From positions 14,583,447 to 14,647,446 of the forward strand of contig OX388319.1 of the NCBI GenBank assembly GCA_947579605.1: a stretch of DNA of 64,000 bases, written 5' to 3'. The DNA is from Athripsodes cinereus. Taxonomy: Eukaryota; Arthropoda; Insecta; Trichoptera; Leptoceridae. The position numbers were made by a program, and so were the translations under genes. Shown here one piece after another: positions 21,106 through 31,574 of this stretch. Positions within the stretch are counted from its first letter, which is position 1, and each line of letters opens with the position of its first letter. Below the pieces are notes generated by a model. The model had not been told where the DNA came from and searched no databases. It worked only from the letters and a program-made list of their open reading frames with translations.

Positions 21106-23220
21106 ATGACGAACAGCAACGAATTAAATATGTGGAACAATGAAAGTGAGTTAAACTTCATAGAGATATTCCAAACGGAACCCGTATTGTGGGAACCGAA
21201 TCACAAGTTTCATAAAGACAGAAAACGTTTACATGACGCTTGGGTTAGGATATCGGATCAAACTGGATTCTCTGTGGACGATCTCAAGAAAAAGAAGGAC
21301 TCTTTAATGGCGACGTACAGAGGACACCTACGAAAAATTAAAAATTCTTTGCAATCTGGTGCAGGATGTGAAGAAGTACACAAACCAATTTGGTTTGCCT
21401 TCGACTTAATGAACTCGTTCTTGGGTAATCTATACAAATGCAAGAATACAATAAATACAGAAAATCAGGTAAATATCTTTATTTTGTATACATATACATT
21501 TTTTATTATTATATAGAACGAAGTGTACAGTAGTAATTTTAATTCGTATTTTTAAAAAAATACGATGTAAATTCTTCTCGAATTTGTCTGGCATCAAGTG
21601 GCGATCTCCGCGCTACATTTGGCAAAGGTGTTATTGCACAAGTTTCTTGAAATTCATTCATATCTCCTCGCCAAGCACCACGTTGAATCAATTCCCCATT
21701 ATTATCATAAATATCCATAGTTCCTGGTGGCGTGTATATGCTCCTTGATGTTTCACTTTTACGTAGAAAATTGTGCAATAATATGCAAGTCATGGTTAAG
21801 GCAGAAGTTTTTTCTGGATCTAATAGTATAGGCTTTCTAAAAATTCTGAATTTTGATGCCAGTATACCAAAAGTGTTCTCTACAATTACTCGAGAAGATG
21901 AAAGTCTGTTATTAAATATACGTTTTGATGTTCCTATGGTGTGTTCACCTGGATATGGTTTCATTACATGCGTGCTAAGAGCAAATGCCCCATCTCCTAA
22001 GAAAACATAAGACGTTGGTTTTGTTGAACCTGGCAAAGGGGTCGACGGAGGTAAATTAAGATCATTAGAGCAAATTTTCTGCCATAACAAACTATTACGG
22101 AACACACCACCGTCACTGATCCTCCCTTGACTTCCTATATCAGCAAACAAGAATTTATAGTCATGGTCGACAAGAGCTAAAAGGACTATGCTAAAACATT
22201 TTTTATAATTAAAATATTCTGATCCACTGAATACTGGGCTTTGCATTACAATGTGCTTTCCATCAATAGCACCTACACAGCGTGGAAAGTTGTCTTTAAA
22301 ACCATTTTCCACATGCAGCCATGCTTCTGGAGTTGACGGCAACTGGAACAAAAGAAACACATTTTAATAACTTTTCATGTTTTTTTACAGAGTCAACTTT
22401 TTTCTCAAAGTGGACGTGAAGACAGTAATGATAATACCGATATTAATGAACGTGAAGATAATAATGCTACAAATGAAGGTGAGATAGTTCGCATTATTTA
22501 GATTTTTACTATTTAATTAAAATTTCGTGATGTTCAACAATCAACAACTGCATATGTAATGAATAAACTCCGTGTTCTTATAAATATTTTTTTTATTTTT
22601 CAGCTGGATCGACACTTGAAACAGAACCGCTTGATCCTCCAACGACACAACGAAGGCGAAAACATCCACCAGAATTACTTGAAGCAGGCAAACACATGAA
22701 AGACGCAATCTCTACTTTAAATAAAGTCATAAATAAAAAGGAAACACAGGAAGACGATTGCGATAGATATGGAAAAATATTAGCGAATAAACTTCGAAAA
22801 CTCAGTGATGATGAGCGATTGCAAATGATGTATGAAATCGATGGGTTGTTCATAAAAAAAATGCGAAACTGGTCTGGCGCCTATGACTATGCTCCACTGT
22901 ATAGAAATAACGTCATTCCACCATGTAGTCCATCGCCCAAAAATACATTTATTTCCCCAAGCCCTTCATCTACCTATTGGTCGAATTCGTCATGCTCATC
23001 ATACTCAGATGTTCCGCCTCGTCAATATTCAGCATCTTCACCTATGATGACTAGAGCATTAGACAACATGCCAGTCCTTCACATACCAGAAACATCTCAC
23101 GTGATAAATGAATCACCCCATTCTTCGTCTCGCCAAATAACAGTTTTGTCGGATGAATTAGTTTATTCTCCTAAGACTGATATTGTAAACACTGCTTTTA
23201 ATCATGCGATGAGAAAGTAG
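21106..23220 (+). CDS. Harbinger-associated MADF-domain DNA-binding protein, three exons
   Basis: This is the second gene of the transposon. In this superfamily the Myb/SANT-like MADF partner binds DNA and helps bring the transposase to the nucleus and to the element ends. Exons are 21106-21468, 22391-22478 and 22604-23220, with donors CAG/GTAAAT and AAG/GTGAGA and acceptors TTTTACAG and ATTTTTCAG. Phases agree (0 and 1) and total 1068 nt (355 aa plus stop). The MADF domain is about residues 10-105: FIEIFQTEPVLW, then DLKKKKDSLMATYRGHLRKI, then KPIWFAFDLMNSFL. A Ser/Asn/Asp/Glu-rich linker follows. A C-terminal segment, DDCDRYGKILANKLRKLSDD, resembles the region before the tail in related MADF proteins, then a Ser/Pro-rich tail. 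The start ATG at 21106 is the first after the GC-rich terminus; the frame is open further upstream but reads through the repeat. The long intron 1 holds the transposase catalytic exon on the other strand. Confidence 0.9.
21478..21507 (-). terminator. Probable poly(A) signals of the transposase gene
   Basis: AATAAA on the minus strand occurs at 21507-21502 and 21483-21478, 32-61 bp past the transposase stop. The second lies only 9 bp from the MADF exon 1 donor, showing how tightly the two genes are packed. Confidence 0.5.
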
Positions 23221-24381
23221 TTAAAAGTTATAAAGAAAGTAAGAACCTAACTGTGAGATCTTCGTACGTAAATTAAAATTTTTGACTACCTACTTAATAG
23301 TTACTTTTTTGTCCACTTGTTTTTAATTAATAGTAGCTCTTTTACCCACTTGTTTTTAATCGATAGTTACTCTTTTATTCACTTTTTCTTAATTAATAGT
23401 TACTCTTTAATTCCCTTATTTTAATTGAATGTAGCATTTTGCTCTTTTCTTTTATTCCGTTATTTTTAATTAATTGTTACCATTGTACGATACTTTTTTG
23501 TTGACATATTTTATATTAGAAACTGCCATTGTACGTTACGTGTAATTTTAGTATTAATGCATTTGTATTGGCCCAATGTGGCCGTGAATATTAAATAAAT
23601 AAAAAGTTGATTCTGGAATCTGAAACTTTCCAGCCAATAAGAGCCAAAAATTAAGTTGATACCGGAATTAAAATTTAATTTACATACGAAAATCTCACGA
23701 TAATAGAATAAAACGTTTTTTAAATTGAAAATAAAAATATTTGAAAATAAAGTATTTTTTTACTACTCACCTTAATTTCATCCTTTAATACGTTATTTAG
23801 TGCCATGCACACCTCTGGTATTATTCGTGATATCAACGAACTGGATATCTTGAAAAGAAAATGAAGACTCTCGAAGCTATCTCCAGAAGCCAAGAATCGC
23901 AATGTAATCGCTAGCCGTGTTCTTGCCGGAATAGATTCTCGAAGTCGAGTGTTTTTTTTCGATATGATAGGTTCCACTTTTTGCAACAAATACTCAAAGT
24001 CAGCTAGGGACATTCGAGTAAATTTTTTGAACTGCCCAGAAGGTTCTACTAACAATTCTGATAACTGCTTCTCCATCAGTTGCCTGTAAAAGTAATTTAA
24101 AATCACATAATAATTCAGCTTTACTGTTTTAAAACTCTCATTTTATTGCAGAATTGATAAATATAGGCCCCTTTTTGGAAATTTACGCCTATTTTTAAAT
24201 GTCTTCAAGAAATATATGTACTGACTTACCGGGTCCTATTTCGATGTATAGCAACCATCCACCATCTCCTCTTACGCCACTTCGTTTTAATTCTTTTTGT
24301 ATGGTACGCGTGTGCATACATAAAATAATTGATTGCGCATAGCGCGACAGCGGAAGCAACTTGTACTGCGTCTACGTCCAT
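21539..24381 (-). CDS. Harbinger-type DDE transposase, three exons
   Basis: This is the nuclease that cuts and joins the transposon ends in the nucleus. On the minus strand the exons are 24381-24230, 24083-23771 and 22342-21539. The introns begin GTAAGT and GTGAGT, and the acceptors are TTTTACAG and TTGTTCCAG. Joined length is 1269 nt (422 aa plus stop), normal for the family. Exon 1 carries KRRWWMVAIHRNR, the usual N-terminal WW/NR signature. Exon 2 carries RMSLADFEYLL and RTRLAITLRFLASGDSF. Exon 3 carries the catalytic acidic residues: D in GAIDGKH, D in GRISDGGVF and E in VIVENTFG. The chosen start, MDVDAVQ at 24381, is the first ATG outside the terminal repeat; the frame is also open upstream into the terminus, so a start near 24504 is possible. 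Two candidate AATAAA signals lie at 21507-21502 and 21483-21478. No disabling mutation is seen. Exon 3 sits entirely inside an intron of the opposite-strand MADF gene. Confidence 0.93.
22343..22390. promoter_or_regulatory. 48-bp segment carrying two opposite-strand splice acceptors
   Basis: The right part, ending TTTTTTTACAG on the plus strand, is the acceptor for MADF exon 2. The left part, read on the minus strand as CTTTTGTTCCAG, is the acceptor for transposase exon 3. Only 48 bp separate the two coding exons, so the pyrimidine tracts and branch regions of two convergent-antisense introns must overlap or abut here. Confidence 0.8.
23281..23440. repeat. Minisatellite, 33-bp period, in the Harbinger element
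   Basis: About four to five degenerate units; the word CACTTG or its variants recurs at 23314, 23347 and 23380 with a diverged unit from 23413, each containing TTTTAATTAATAGTTACTC or a variant. It lies just after the MADF stop codon, in its 3' UTR, and at the same time inside the last transposase intron. Confidence 0.75.
23594..23603 (+). terminator. Probable poly(A) signals of the MADF gene
   Basis: Two overlapping AATAAA hexamers lie 374 bp past the MADF stop and before transposase exon 2 on the other strand, a sensible place to end the MADF transcript. Confidence 0.5.
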
Positions 24382-24399
24382 CGCCCTTGCCGTCACGAC

Positions 24400-24510
24400 T
24401 ACAACTGAAGTGACGCGAGTGTACAGGGCCACCACTCGAGCTCTCGCTCCTCGCCCGAGAGTCTCGGCGAGACATGACGAGAGGTCTCGGCCGAGAGTGT
24501 ACAACCGCCA
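24400..24510. repeat. Right terminal and subterminal repeats of the Harbinger element
   Basis: CGAGAGTGTACA occurs at 24492-24503, and an 11/12 match, CGCGAGTGTACA, at 24414-24425. Together with the left end this makes five copies of the motif. It overlaps the 5' leader of the transposase gene, so it may also act in its promoter. Confidence 0.75.
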
Positions 24511-24664
24511 TTAGGATTGTGGTCGGAGCGACTAACGAACGTTAGGCCTAGCATCTTATACAAGAGTTGCGCCAACGTTTTGCGCCAAAATGCATTTTTA
24601 AAATAGAACAATAAAAGAAACACATTTACAAACGTTGAAACAAAATGAGAACAATGCTATAGAA

Positions 24665-24960
24665 ACAATACATACAACTCTAGCATAAATTCAAGGGTGA
24701 AAATGAATAAGCTTCGATGGTTTGGGCTTATGGAAAAAATTAATGACAACAGAATGAATGTAAAATTGACATAGCTGAGAGGAATGGTGCTCGGAGACAT
24801 ATATGTCCAAGAATTAAAACATAAGATAATGTAAACCAGATCCTGCATGACCGACGCGTGTAAAATACATTGAATAGACGAAATGACAGACCGAAAAATC
24901 AAACAATAACATTCAGGAACAGACTGAAGCCATCGCTCTTCCAACAGATTTTCCCGCGCT
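24665..24960 (+). pseudogene. LINE-W fragment, degenerate
   Basis: GTGAAAATGAATAAGCTTCG encodes VKMNKLR, then RWFGLMEKINDNRMN; then GAGGAATGGTGCTCGGAGAC matches the 17-kb copy. Frameshifted. Confidence 0.75.
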
Positions 24961-24984
24961 CTCAAATGGAAACTCCATTAAACG

Positions 24985-25795
24985 GTGCCGAACAAATCAT
25001 CCTCATTATGTTTTCCATTTCAAATTGAAATTGACCCAAATATGGCTGTCGCAAATCGTTATACTCAAAATTATATTTTATTGAAGCACTCGTTTAAAAA
25101 GAAATTATTGAATACAATCCTACATTTACTATTGTATTGCATTGTAAAACTAAATTACTGCAGGAATACAACATATAAATATAAAACATGGTTTCACTAT
25201 GAAAGTTAAAGACGACCAGATTTTACATACGACGAGTTTTAACAATTATATTGGAACGTGTGTGGCTAACTCATTATAATTATGAGATATGAATTTTAAT
25301 ATATATTGTTTATGGCCTCATGTCTTTGATCGAACGTTTATTTAAACATGTTTTGTTTACTATTGAGCCGTTCTATAATCATCAAGAAGTATTTAAAAGT
25401 GTTTTTTTTAAATATCTATGAATATCCTATCACGATAATAAATCGTAGACTACACATGCCAAAACAAAAGAACCTCAATTCATTTATATTTTTAAGATTG
25501 TATTTATTTAACCTCTCTAGTACTGAAAATTTTGCTATTTACTATGGATGAAATAGGTGAAAACAACAATTTAATGAATAAATTTCATATATTACTAATC
25601 ACCATCTGCCGTTTCACGACAAATCTAAAACCAAAAACTATCTGGACCGTTCCGCTGCCATAGCAACACATTTAATATAGAGATATTCAGACTAATTTTC
25701 AAAGTTTATGCCACATAAACTAACTTACTACTAGTTTTTATCAGTTATTCACGGCGGCTGTATATAAGTCTCATTAAAACTCCTTACGATTTTTG
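24985..25795. other. AT-rich stretch without recognisable gene
   Basis: Nothing supportable. Confidence 0.55.
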
Positions 25796-25805
25796 GGCGA
25801 CCAAC

Positions 25806-25922
25806 GCAAACCCACTGTTTTCTCATGATTTAGACTTTGTCATCACAAGCATATTGCTTACCGTCATGCTGGCTGGGTTATTTTGGGCTTATTTCAAATA
25901 CAGATTCGTGTTAAAAAAAGGG
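25806..25922 (+). mobile_element. tRNA-derived SINE, 3' part
   Basis: Shares ACAAGCATATTGC, GTTATTTTGGGCTTATT and a TTAAAAAAA tail with the SINE at 125-302; no tRNA-like head is left. Confidence 0.6.
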
Positions 25923-25929
25923 TTACTTA

Positions 25930-26165
25930 AAAAAAAACGCTTTTTTTGGAATAAACTCGCCCTCTGTATATTCCATTCTATTTTCTAAGACCATCCATTC
26001 GTTTATGAGTGATCAGGGGCCTCTACATATTGATTATATTATGTTGGTGAAATCGTTGAAAACGGTTGAAGCCAAAACAAGTGGCAGGAAGAAGAAGATT
26101 GTATGTTTTCTTTTGTAAAATTGCTTGTAATCCATGCACAGTAAAGGATAAATATGTACTTAAAT
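25930..26165 (+). mobile_element. LINE 3' end fragments, composite
   Basis: GGAATAAACTCGCCCTCTGT near 25949 and TTGCTTGTAATCCATGCACA near 26125 both recur in order at 59195-59295. In between, GGCAGGAAGAAGAAGA looks like the tail of a different LINE. Confidence 0.45.
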
Positions 26166-26527
26166 ATATTTTTGAATTTTATGAATAAGTTGCATATAAA
26201 ATACGCATACTTAATTTGTCAAGAGTAAATTAGTTACATACCTACCTTCATTTTGAGGGTATATATTTTTTTATTTTTCTTCTTTCTTTCCAACCAACTG
26301 ACCACATGTGGACGTGGATTAACGGATACGAAATGAATACATAAATTAAATAATATATATTTCGTGTTTGATTAGGGCTTGCTATCATGATTAAATAAAA
26401 AATATATATGATATTGATAATAAATATTTAGTTGGGGAAAATAAAGATAGATTTCAGCATAGTAAAACTGAAGAATTAACGATTGCGGCTAGGTCATGTT
26501 TTGAGAATGTCTCTTTTTAAATCTATA

Positions 26528-27035
26528 ATTTTCCTATAACATCACGATATTTTTCACAAGTAGGTTAGCCAAAAGATAAACTACATGTTATAAACATAGA
26601 AGTTGTTTTCTCCGTGCCAATAAAAATAAAGACATTCAGAATGAGTGGCATACGTCATCGCTGAATTGAAAATATTAATAATCATCATCATCATCATCGC
26701 CCTCAAAGCTCCTCTCGGGAGCACAGGGCAGAAACCAGCCTCCTCCATTCAGAGCGTCTCTGTGCCAATTGCGTCACCTCTTTCCACGACATTCCTTGCG
26801 CTCTGATATCGTTGTCATAGGAACGGTGTATTGTGAAAGAGGGACGCCCGGGCCGACGGAACCCCTGCGGACGGAAAAACAGTGCTCTTTTTGGCCAACT
26901 ATCATAATATATTAATAAAAGTTTGTTTTATTTGTGATGTTTACAACAATCTGTATTTTGCAGGGCATACGAAAGCTTATTGAAAAGAGTGGGAAGTCTA
27001 TTCTTCATCGGGAATTCCGCAGAACTTTAATTCGT
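26528..27035 (-). mobile_element. SINE-A copy, full length, split by LINE-K
   Basis: 3' part 26528-26681 (CACAAGTAGGTTAGCC, TTTTCTCCGTGCCAATAAAA, GACATTCAGAATGAGTGGCA); 5' part from 26919 (TTATTGAAAAGAGTGGGAAG, TCGGGAATTCCGCAG). Confidence 0.85.
26682..26908 (-). mobile_element. LINE-K inserted in SINE-A, 10-bp target duplication
   Basis: Flanked by ATATTAATAA at 26672-26681 and 26909-26918. The tail, seen as TCATCATCATCATCATC on the plus strand, is followed by the reverse complement of the SREER terminus and truncated before the PKRALFFRP region ends. Confidence 0.88.
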
Positions 27036-27039
27036 CTTA

Positions 27040-28310
27040 AGGAAAATAAGAAGCGTAAAAAATTGTTGGACCCTGTGCGTTCATTATGGCCAGCAAGTAT
27101 AATTGGCAAAACTTGCAAAACAAGATTTTACCGACTGCATTTTAAAAATATATAAGCTCTTGTTCCGAATTTAAAATATTGTGTTCGAAATTTGAAATGG
27201 GCGTGCTGTTTCTTATTGGTGCAACAAGCCAACAACGGCTTCGTGTGTGGTCTTTTCATGTTTAAATATTTTGCCGCCTTTATTAAACGTCACACTGCAG
27301 TACAGATTAACATTCCTCAGATGACTGAAATGAGGGCGCTACATGTTCGTTGTTTTTATTGTTGCCACATGAAAATATAAATTTCATTTTATCGTTATAA
27401 AATTTCAAATAAGTATATTTCTCCTTTATTTTTTTTTCTTATTTAAGTAAATAAATAATGTTATAATAATGTTAAAATATATAATGTTTTTTAAGACTTA
27501 GAAAATAATTCAAAATACACAAGTAACGTCTAAAAAAATAAACTGCATATATTTGTAGATATGTATATATTTAGACATCTTTAATGAATAACCAATCAAA
27601 AATGCTCAAGCAGAGCATAAATTTAGGTGTATCTGCTAAGCAACAGCGTATATCACTCTCAGAACTCTCTTATACAGTGCACTGTTCATATGACGATGAT
27701 GAAGAAAGAAACATTGTGTAAAGTTATCATAAATTGCAAGCTTTTTCGTATTCTATAGAAGAATTTAAATGGCTAATAGGAATATGTTATGAAGCAAAAT
27801 TTTAAAATATTTTATTTAATCTTTGTTTTAGTGGAATGTGATTTTTATATAATTTATATCTTTTATAAAATACGCTCTTTCTAAAATCGTATTTCTCCAA
27901 ACGTAATTTGATAGAATTCATCTCATTCAAAAATATAAATTTGACATTCATAGTTCCCTTTTCTTCCACACACCGTACTAGAATAGAGTAGGTATCATAT
28001 TACTATGTTGCTTGGAATTATAATTTCAATATAACAATTCCACTTCGTCAATTTACCGTAATTATTACAACTAAAAGTTTAATTATTTTCGCAGGAAACC
28101 AATCTAGAATCAATTGGTTGTAAAATAATACATCACAATATTCTTATTACTGTGAAATAATAATAATAAGTTTTGAAATAGTTTACATAGTGTCTCATTT
28201 ACCTCAACACGACACCTATTTAAGTTATTTTTACTAGATTGGAACAGTTGTAATTGATAAGTGACTCCAAACATCCAACAATTACCCTTTTTTAATTTCA
28301 TTATTTTATA
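27040..28310. other. Stretch without recognisable gene
   Basis: 27040-27380 is less AT-rich and has a short frame ending LDPVRSLWPASIIGKTCKTR, which I do not recognise; it may be part of an older element. The rest is AT-rich. Confidence 0.45.
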
Positions 28311-28317
28311 ATATTAT

Positions 28318-28600
28318 TCTATCCACAAGTGGGGTGGTCAGTTGACTAATTTATTTATTTATTCATTCTTTACTGAAAATTGATCACAATATATCGCATC
28401 CAATAAAAAAATATATTCATCCTCTCTGTACCAACATAAAATAATACATTCAATTTGGGTGACAGACTTCATCGCTGTTTTGAAGATTTTAAATACCTTA
28501 TTCGTGATGTTTTACTTAAACTGTTTTGCTAAACAGGACATTAAAAAAATTGCAGATAAGAGTGGGAGACCATTTCATTTTGAGGATCTCTACGGAACGG
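28318..28600 (-). mobile_element. SINE-A copy, full length
   Basis: CCACAAGTGGGGTGGTCAGT, CATCCTCTCTGTACCAAC, CTTCATCGCTGTTTTGAAGA, GATAAGAGTGGGAGACC, ending TCTCTACGGAAC. A short AT-rich insertion follows the 3' block. Confidence 0.8.
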
Positions 28601-28610
28601 AAAAAATGAC

Positions 28611-28725
28611 TATACTATACTATACCCTCACGCCGTGTCCCAGGAGGGATAGGCAGAGAGAACAGAACGCCGTGTAGGTCTATCCTTACAAACTTCTTTC
28701 GCTTCCTCCACATTCACCCAGTTGC
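28611..28725 (-). mobile_element. LINE-W, 115-bp 3' end only
   Basis: Flanked by AAAAATGAC at 28602-28610 and 28726-28734. Tail (TATAC)n, then CCCTCACGCCGTGTCCCAGG and AGGGATAGGCAGAGAGAACA. Severe 5' truncation with a target duplication is classic target-primed integration. Confidence 0.88.
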
Positions 28726-28739
28726 AAAAATGACACAAC

Positions 28740-30330
28740 TGAAAATATATCTGTTTTGAAGAAGAAAATATACTTGGTTATCAATAACTCTAAGGTTCGT
28801 ACATTCATAGAGTGAAAATTCATATTGATGATATTCTACTAACATTTTAAAATTTAGTTCTCTTGAAAATGTCAATATATCAACATTGACGAAAGCGCTC
28901 GAGATTCAAATAAATCTAAGTGAATAGTTAACTGTAGAATAGTTGGTAATCAATTTATCAATTTGATGATTTCTCATTATGTATAAAATTCATGTTAGTT
29001 TCCATTCTTGTACATGCCTATAAATTGTTGTTCCTTTAAAAGCGAATGTGCCTAACAAAAAACAATTTGAACCAAAATAATAATATCGTATGAAGCAGAT
29101 AATGGTTATACTTTCGACAAACTTTCCTACTTAAAAATGTTCTGCAAAAGGTAAAAGCACCACTAAATGGCCTGCCCGAGCTATTATTATTATCATTACT
29201 ACTTAATGTAAGGCTATATTTTAAATTTGTTTATTTAGCGGGTACAGGAAATATAATCATTAATAATAATCTTTCAACTTCCAAAACAGTTGCGTGCTGT
29301 TGTTTGTTGTTGGTTTGCTTTATATTCTGAATTATCGCATTGTTGATGGGTTCGTCATGTCGACAGTCGGCGGTCGATGGACTCAATTCAAAATACAGAA
29401 AATAGACAACGTCCGAATCAAATTATAAATCCGTGTCTAAATTCATCTCTTATTCAACCATAGCCAACACTTACATTTTCTTTTAAGCTGTTTGTTTCAA
29501 AGACAGATAGATTTCTGTTTTAAAATTCACTAGAAGTCAAAAACAGTGAATATTGTTTTGTTACTGAGCATACAGTTTTCTTATCACAGGAATATATCCC
29601 AAAAAAAATTGCCCGTCATCAGAATGAAATTTTGATTTGACTTTTTTATTCTTTTAATATTACAGTTTAACATATTTTCGATTTTGAGCATACCCATTGG
29701 ATACAAAGTCCGATTATTTCCAGTTTGAATTCAATAATAATAATATCAACATTTTATTGTTTGAATTTTTAGTTGAAAAAGTCATACCCATTTGATGATC
29801 TGAAATAATAAGCACGCAATCTCCCGTAATAATTTTATTCACTTTATCTTCAATTTGACGCTACACTGAAACCCTTATTGTTTTATTTTTTGTCAGATTA
29901 AGTATATTTTTTCTTAGTTATGGAAAAGAACAATGTTTATTTTTATCTTTCTCTCTGTGAAATTTTGGTCATTATATCCATTTATAGAATAAATATTACG
30001 TGCAAGATAATACAAAAAAATAACTAAAAAAGGTATTATCCGACTATTTAGATCAAAGTCAAACCAAAATCGGTAAAAGTTTGAGCGGTTATATTAATTG
30101 TAAATCTAATGAGTTGAGAAACTTAATCCCACCTCAATTTAGTAAATTCAAAGTTTTTACAACCAAAATGTTAACTGAAATTATCGCAAGAATACAACTT
30201 TTTCAATTTCTTCTTATTTTGAGCTCTTTACAACAGAATTATCACAATCTCCGTCACCTGACCATATTTATTGGCACTAAATTCAACGGTATAACTATTT
30301 CTTGGACAGCCTCTGTAATTTCCGCTCTCG
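28740..30330. other. AT-rich stretch without recognisable gene
   Basis: Nothing supportable beyond short (AAT)n tracts. Confidence 0.55.
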
Positions 30331-30335
30331 ATATA

Positions 30336-30450
30336 TTACTACTATACCATCACGGCACATCCCACAAGTGGGGCAGCCAGCAGACCAGCTGCATGTAAAA
30401 ACAATGCAAGCTGTCCTCTCCGTGCCAATATAAAATCAAGACATTCAGTC
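30336..30450 (-). mobile_element. SINE-A copy, well preserved 3' half
   Basis: TACTACTATACCATCACGGC, CCCACAAGTGGGGCAGCCAG, AGACCAGCTGCATGTAAAAA, AAGCTGTCCTCTCCGTGCC; then runs into (ATTC)n. Confidence 0.85.
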
Positions 30451-30454
30451 AATT

Positions 30455-30915
30455 CATTCATTCATTCAAATTGTAATTTTTTTGTCAGTTTCTAGTAACC
30501 AATTGTATCAAATATGATATTTTTAATGTGGTTTACTTTATCTATTATTTGCATCAGGTTCTTCATTGCAGACTCAAACAATCTTTCACCTCTTAATAAA
30601 CTAGTTTAAAATCACCAATACACGCTTTTTAGAATTTTCAATAATTTCTTAACGCCATCAAAACAAGTCTTCAAAATTCATCTTTAATATCTTCAAAAGT
30701 TTTCTTTCTGATTATCTCATCAGACAAAATTGAATAGCAAGTGATAGATTTATCATTTCTTCATTGACAGACTGTACATTTTGTTGACTAATTGGACCAA
30801 TTATAGAATGACTTTAACTAGTTACAAATTTATATTCTTTCAAAACATCAATCGCCTAGTTCCATAGGCCAACAACTTTGAAATATCAATTATATTTTTT
30901 ATTTATTAATTTTAT
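30455..30915. other. AT-rich stretch without recognisable gene
   Basis: Nothing supportable. Confidence 0.55.
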
Positions 30916-30919
30916 TATT

Positions 30920-31060
30920 TTGGTTATATTCTTCTTCTTCTTCTAATTCGGTGCCTCAATGCTGAGGATCGTGACCACCATGACCCCAACCAAGCGACAA
31001 GCTCCTCCACCGTGCCCTGTCCTCCGCCTGCCTAAGCGCCTCACTCATTGTACCTTATAA
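30920..31060 (-). pseudogene. LINE C-terminus, fifth family, (GAA)n tail
   Basis: The minus strand reads MSEALRQAEDRARWRSLSLG then GHDPQH and a stop, then a GAA repeat tail. This is a familiar terminus of non-LTR retrotransposons with GAA-type tails. Confidence 0.75.
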
Positions 31061-31084
31061 TATGTGTGTTAGTTATATCATGAG

Positions 31085-31215
31085 AGTCAAAAAATACTCA
31101 ATACTGCAGTTGATCATAACAGGAAAGATAGCAGGCCGTAGAGGGGTTGGAAAGAATCTTCTCTATTGGCTTCAAAACAGCCTAGAGCGGACGGAGTGCA
31201 CAAGATAGAGAACGA
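31085..31215 (+). pseudogene. LINE fragment, post-RT region
   Basis: The plus strand encodes ITGKIAGRRGVGKNLLYWLQ then NSLERTECT, resembling the GK.GRRG.GR...WL segment after the reverse transcriptase of several LINEs; opposite orientation to the neighbour. Confidence 0.65.
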
Positions 31216-31574
31216 ACGATGGTTTTGGTAGATCATCATATTACCTCAAAACTTTGACATGCTGTATCATGGAATGTTAGAATTTCGAGCTGTTTTGTTG
31301 TGGAACTGGGGGATTGACATATTCAGTGCTTAGGGCTATGTGTAATTTGTTTGAATGATAGTAATAATTGTAATAATAAATAAAGCCATGTCAAGGAGCG
31401 TGTGCATTACGCCGAGTTTGGATCGTTGATTGTTATTGGTGACACATTCTCAATCAGTCATAGCTACTATAGACGTCATGGCATTTGAGGGGTTTTTTCA
31501 TAAGGGTTGAATTTGTTGATTCTTAATTCTCCTACACATTTTTTAAATCTATGTAGTGTGATGTTTTAGGAATA

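Larger units (their letters stand above)
20812..24510. mobile_element. PIF/Harbinger-type DNA transposon, apparently complete
   Basis: A 3.7-kb element with related inverted ends. The left end begins TGCCGGCTGTACACTCTCG and the right end, read inward on the minus strand, begins TGGCGGTTGTACACTCTCG. After one inserted G on the right the similarity continues through CCGAGAC. Inside are exactly the two genes known from autonomous Harbinger elements: a DDE nuclease and a MADF/Myb-like partner. The ends are GC-rich and CpG-rich, unlike the AT-rich surroundings, which fits a relatively recent arrival. The target-site duplication is not clean: the left flank is CTAG and the right flank TTAG, so the usual 3-bp TWA duplication cannot be fixed to the base. 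The superfamily call is firm; the exact end bases are uncertain by 1-2 bp. Confidence 0.93.

Noticed and set aside
20848..21516. 222-codon open frame on the plus strand
   Set aside because: Its first 86 codons lie in the GC-rich terminal repeat and its last 16 read past a good splice donor. Only 21106-21468 is kept as MADF exon 1.
21732..22010. 92-codon plus-strand frame
   Set aside because: Antisense shadow of the transposase catalytic exon.
22593..22853. 86-codon minus-strand frame
   Set aside because: Antisense shadow of MADF exon 3.
24287..24511. Overlapping frames at the right Harbinger end
   Set aside because: They arise from the GC-rich terminal repeat in alternative frames; only the frame carrying WWMVAIHRNR splices correctly to exon 2.
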